Of a stretch of 58,423 nucleotides of DNA, positions 56,828 through 58,423 are shown piece by piece (positions within the stretch are counted from its first letter, which is position 1; the number at the start of each line of letters is the position of its first letter). Position numbers and translations under genes: made by a program. Below the pieces are notes generated by a model, which was not told where the DNA came from, did not search any database, and saw nothing but the letters and a program-made list of their open reading frames with translations. The DNA is from a virus, in the IMG/VR virus record IMGVR_UViG_3300023174_000191, positions 1 through 58,423 of that record; one strand, 5' to 3'.

Positions 56828-57381
56828 TCTTTTAGGTAGTTTTTTCTGAAAGTTTTAAATAAAGTATTTAAGAAGTCTGCGGCGTCAGGATCTATGCCAG
56901 GCCAAACTTCTTTAGGTTTAGTGTCATCCCATTTCCATTTGTAAATAGAAGACTCAATAGACTTTAATAAAGTTTCTATTATATCACATATTTCGCGACC
57001 TTCTTTAATTATAGGAGCGCTATACTTAGCCATATTAAATAAAGTAGCGATCATTGTGATTTTACATATAGCAACTTCTTTTCTAGATAATGCAGCTGGC
57101 CACGAATTAACTGAAGAGGACCGCTGTCTTTGTATTAACCTAAATTCTTTATACAATTCTAAATCAAATATTCTTCTGCGATATTCTTCATGTTTTACTC
57201 TCCTATTATTTCCGTCAGAGTCGTTATCGTCTTTAGACTTATAAGTTATATACATAGATACCAAAGCATTATTAACATCAGCTACTGGAAATTCCCATGG
57301 AAAATCTTCAATACATTTCAATAGAGCCGTTCTCGTAGATTTATCTAGTTCTTTATAAGCTAGCAGCGAAATATCATTCAT
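56812..57381 (-). CDS. helical protein, unknown, 189 residues
   Basis: A basic, helical protein (RRRIFDLELYKEFRLIQRQR; AALSRKEVAICKITMIATLF) with a Trp-containing end (YKWKWDDTKPKEVWPGIDPD). Its 3' end lies over the -33 part of the promoter at 56795. It follows the 102-residue gene by 3 nt. No family is recognised. Confidence 0.55.
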   Translation of the reverse strand: MNDISLLAYKELDKSTRTALLKCIEDFPWEFPVADVNNALVSMYITYKSKDDNDSDGNNRRVKHEEYRRRIFDLELYKEFRLIQRQRSSSVNSWPAALSRKEVAICKITMIATLFNMAKYSAPIIKEGREICDIIETLLKSIESSIYKWKWDDTKPKEVWPGIDPDAADFLNTLFKTFRKNYLKDLAVR

Positions 57382-57384
57382 AAT

Positions 57385-57693
57385 CTAGGGTTTTAAGGCT
57401 GAACAAATATATAATAGATTAACTAATTCTAAGGGAGTAATAAAACTTAAATCTCCAAATGTACTAGATATATCTTGTTTAGAAGGAGAAAAGATCTCTA
57501 CTTGAACATCAGGTCCTGAATTACCGCCTAACTTGTAAGTTAATAACATATCTGCAGGATCGTCAGACGCAGGTTTTTGAGTACATGCCGCGCCTATTCC
57601 ATTCTTCACAATAAGTGTGTATTTGTTAGGAAAGGTAATTTGAAACCCATTTCCATAACATTTAATCATAGGCTCATGATTGACTAAATTCAT
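57385..57693 (-). CDS. small beta protein, unknown
   Basis: A 102-residue protein (MNLVNHEPMIKCYGNGFQIT, KYTLIVKNGIGAACTQKPAS) with alternating hydrophobic residues and three to four Cys. First gene after the promoter at 57708. The function is unknown. Confidence 0.53.
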   Translation of the reverse strand: MNLVNHEPMIKCYGNGFQITFPNKYTLIVKNGIGAACTQKPASDDPADMLLTYKLGGNSGPDVQVEIFSPSKQDISSTFGDLSFITPLELVNLLYICSALKP

Positions 57694-57707
57694 ATTTTTT
57701 AATTTTT

Positions 57708-57740
57708 ATAAAGATAAGAAATTATTTACTACAATCCTAA
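57708..57740 (-). promoter_or_regulatory. early promoter before the 102-residue gene
   Basis: Minus strand TTAGG, 17 nt, CTTATCTTTAT. Its 5' end overlaps the stop codon of the upstream gene. Confidence 0.82.
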
Positions 57741-58072
57741 TTATTTTCAATTTTTATTTTGTTTTTCTTTACATTTACTACCTTAGGAGAAACTCCTGTA
57801 CCTGCTCTTCTTTGATAAGCAGTTACTTGATAATAACCAGGGCAGTGTTTCATTTGCGAGACAATTAAATTGTAATCATCAGCCTTTAATACTGTATCAG
57901 CATCAAGGTCTCTAAACGTTATATAAGATTGAATTAATGGATGTGCAGTATCCAAAGACATTACCCACTTCTTTATTATTGAAGTAGTAAGAATGGAACC
58001 TGGAATTGCCGTAACCTTTAAAAACTTATAAAATTCGTCTATGAAAATTTTAAGAGTCTTTTCTTTCTTCAT
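57737..58072 (-). CDS. protein of unknown function, 111 residues
   Basis: I choose ATG 58072 (MKKEKTLKIFIDEFYKFLKV). An upstream extension to 58123 overlaps another gene and has no better start signal. The protein is helical then basic (QRRAGTGVSPKVVNVKKNKI). It overlaps the 43-residue gene by 23 nt. No family is known. Confidence 0.57.
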   Translation of the reverse strand: MKKEKTLKIFIDEFYKFLKVTAIPGSILTTSIIKKWVMSLDTAHPLIQSYITFRDLDADTVLKADDYNLIVSQMKHCPGYYQVTAYQRRAGTGVSPKVVNVKKNKIKIENN

Positions 58073-58181
58073 GTTTATTATGTTTAGGCTTGCGCTGATA
58101 CTTCTTCTTGTTTTTGTGAACAAGGTGTCTAGACGCGGCCCATATCTCTTGAATCGTAAATTGAGTTTCTTCTAGTTTCAT
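58050..58181 (-). CDS. 43-residue basic peptide
   Basis: ATG at 58181 gives MKLEETQFTIQEIWAASRHL then a Lys/His-rich tail (HKNKKKYQRKPKHNKHEERK). It overlaps the upstream gene by 4 nt and the downstream gene by 23 nt. The strong basic tail suggests nucleic-acid or ribosome binding. Confidence 0.52.
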   Translation of the reverse strand: MKLEETQFTIQEIWAASRHLVHKNKKKYQRKPKHNKHEERKDS

Positions 58182-58423
58182 ACCTTAGGTTTTCCTAATA
58201 ACATTTTTGTATGAGGCTCTCCAGCAATATCTCTAGTATAAGTTCCATCTCCGTGCCATTCGATATCCTTTCCCTTCAAAACTTTTCTAACTGCAGCTTC
58301 GTCATCTACTAGCTGAACTCCTTTAGCTAAAAAGATATCTTTAATTTTACCAGATACTTCTACATAATAGCCTCTGTGTTTAAGCAACTCTGCTTTTCTA
58401 TTAACAACTGCTGACTTTGCTGC
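58178..58423 (-). CDS. partial gene at the window edge, unknown
   Basis: The frame stays open to the last base of the window (A-A-K-S-A-V-V-N-R-K-A-E, then LLKHRGYYVEVSGKIKDIFL), so its start lies outside. A start at TTG 58387 is possible but unnecessary. The visible 81 residues are alpha/beta with a basic end (EPHTKMLLGKPKV). No family is recognised. Confidence 0.55.
   Translation of the reverse strand, partial: AAKSAVVNRKAELLKHRGYYVEVSGKIKDIFLAKGVQLVDDEAAVRKVLKGKDIEWHGDGTYTRDIAGEPHTKMLLGKPKV

Overview
The window is one strand-coherent block of a large, AT-rich tailed-phage genome; every gene I accept reads on the minus strand, so transcription runs from high to low coordinates. A contractile (T4-like) baseplate set (gp6, gp25 and gp5 homologues), a gp55-like late sigma factor, a gp61-like primase and a gp46/gp47 recombination nuclease place it among T4-related myoviruses. 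The host is probably a member of the Bacteroidota (inference): eleven promoter-like elements match the Bacteroidota form (TTG about 20 nt before TAnnTTTR), and one secreted protein and one lipoprotein have signal peptides of that style.

Layout. 1-8153: tail-fibre and adhesin proteins (glycine-rich protein, a fibre with YadA-type SHAEG repeats, a fibre with a C1q-like tip). 8191-12745: DNA metabolism (an Mre11-Rad50 type nuclease/ATPase fused in one polypeptide, primase, T7-type endonuclease I). 12759-30105: baseplate and tail structural genes, including two tandem paralogues and homologues of T4 gp6, gp25 and gp5. 30129-34359: late sigma factor, HD hydrolase, ClpP-type protease and membrane proteins. 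34465-41120: early genes, including a UV-damage endonuclease, a methyltransferase and an Rnl5-type RNA ligase. 41206-47472: a tRNA array with structured spacer RNAs, an HNH nuclease and a few small proteins. 47515-58423: short early genes, including DNA ligase, phosphoribosyltransferase, SGNH hydrolase, metallophosphoesterase, HAD and cREC RNA-repair type proteins, a cytidylyltransferase, methylglyoxal synthase and a lipoprotein.

How it works together. Early operons start at TTAGG-N17-CTTATCTTTAT elements, whose 17-nt spacer is identical in all eleven copies. Structural genes and some others start 13-25 nt after a GATATTTAT element, the likely target of the gp55-like sigma factor. I count 32 tRNA or tRNA-like genes; between them they carry anticodons for all 20 amino acids, though lysine depends on one gene with a degenerate T-loop. 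Around them lie an RNA ligase, two RNA-repair associated domains (HAD and cREC), a metallophosphoesterase and several gene-free spacers with nested long-range stems. I read this as a translation-autonomy and RNA-repair module; the spacer RNAs are the least explained part of the window.
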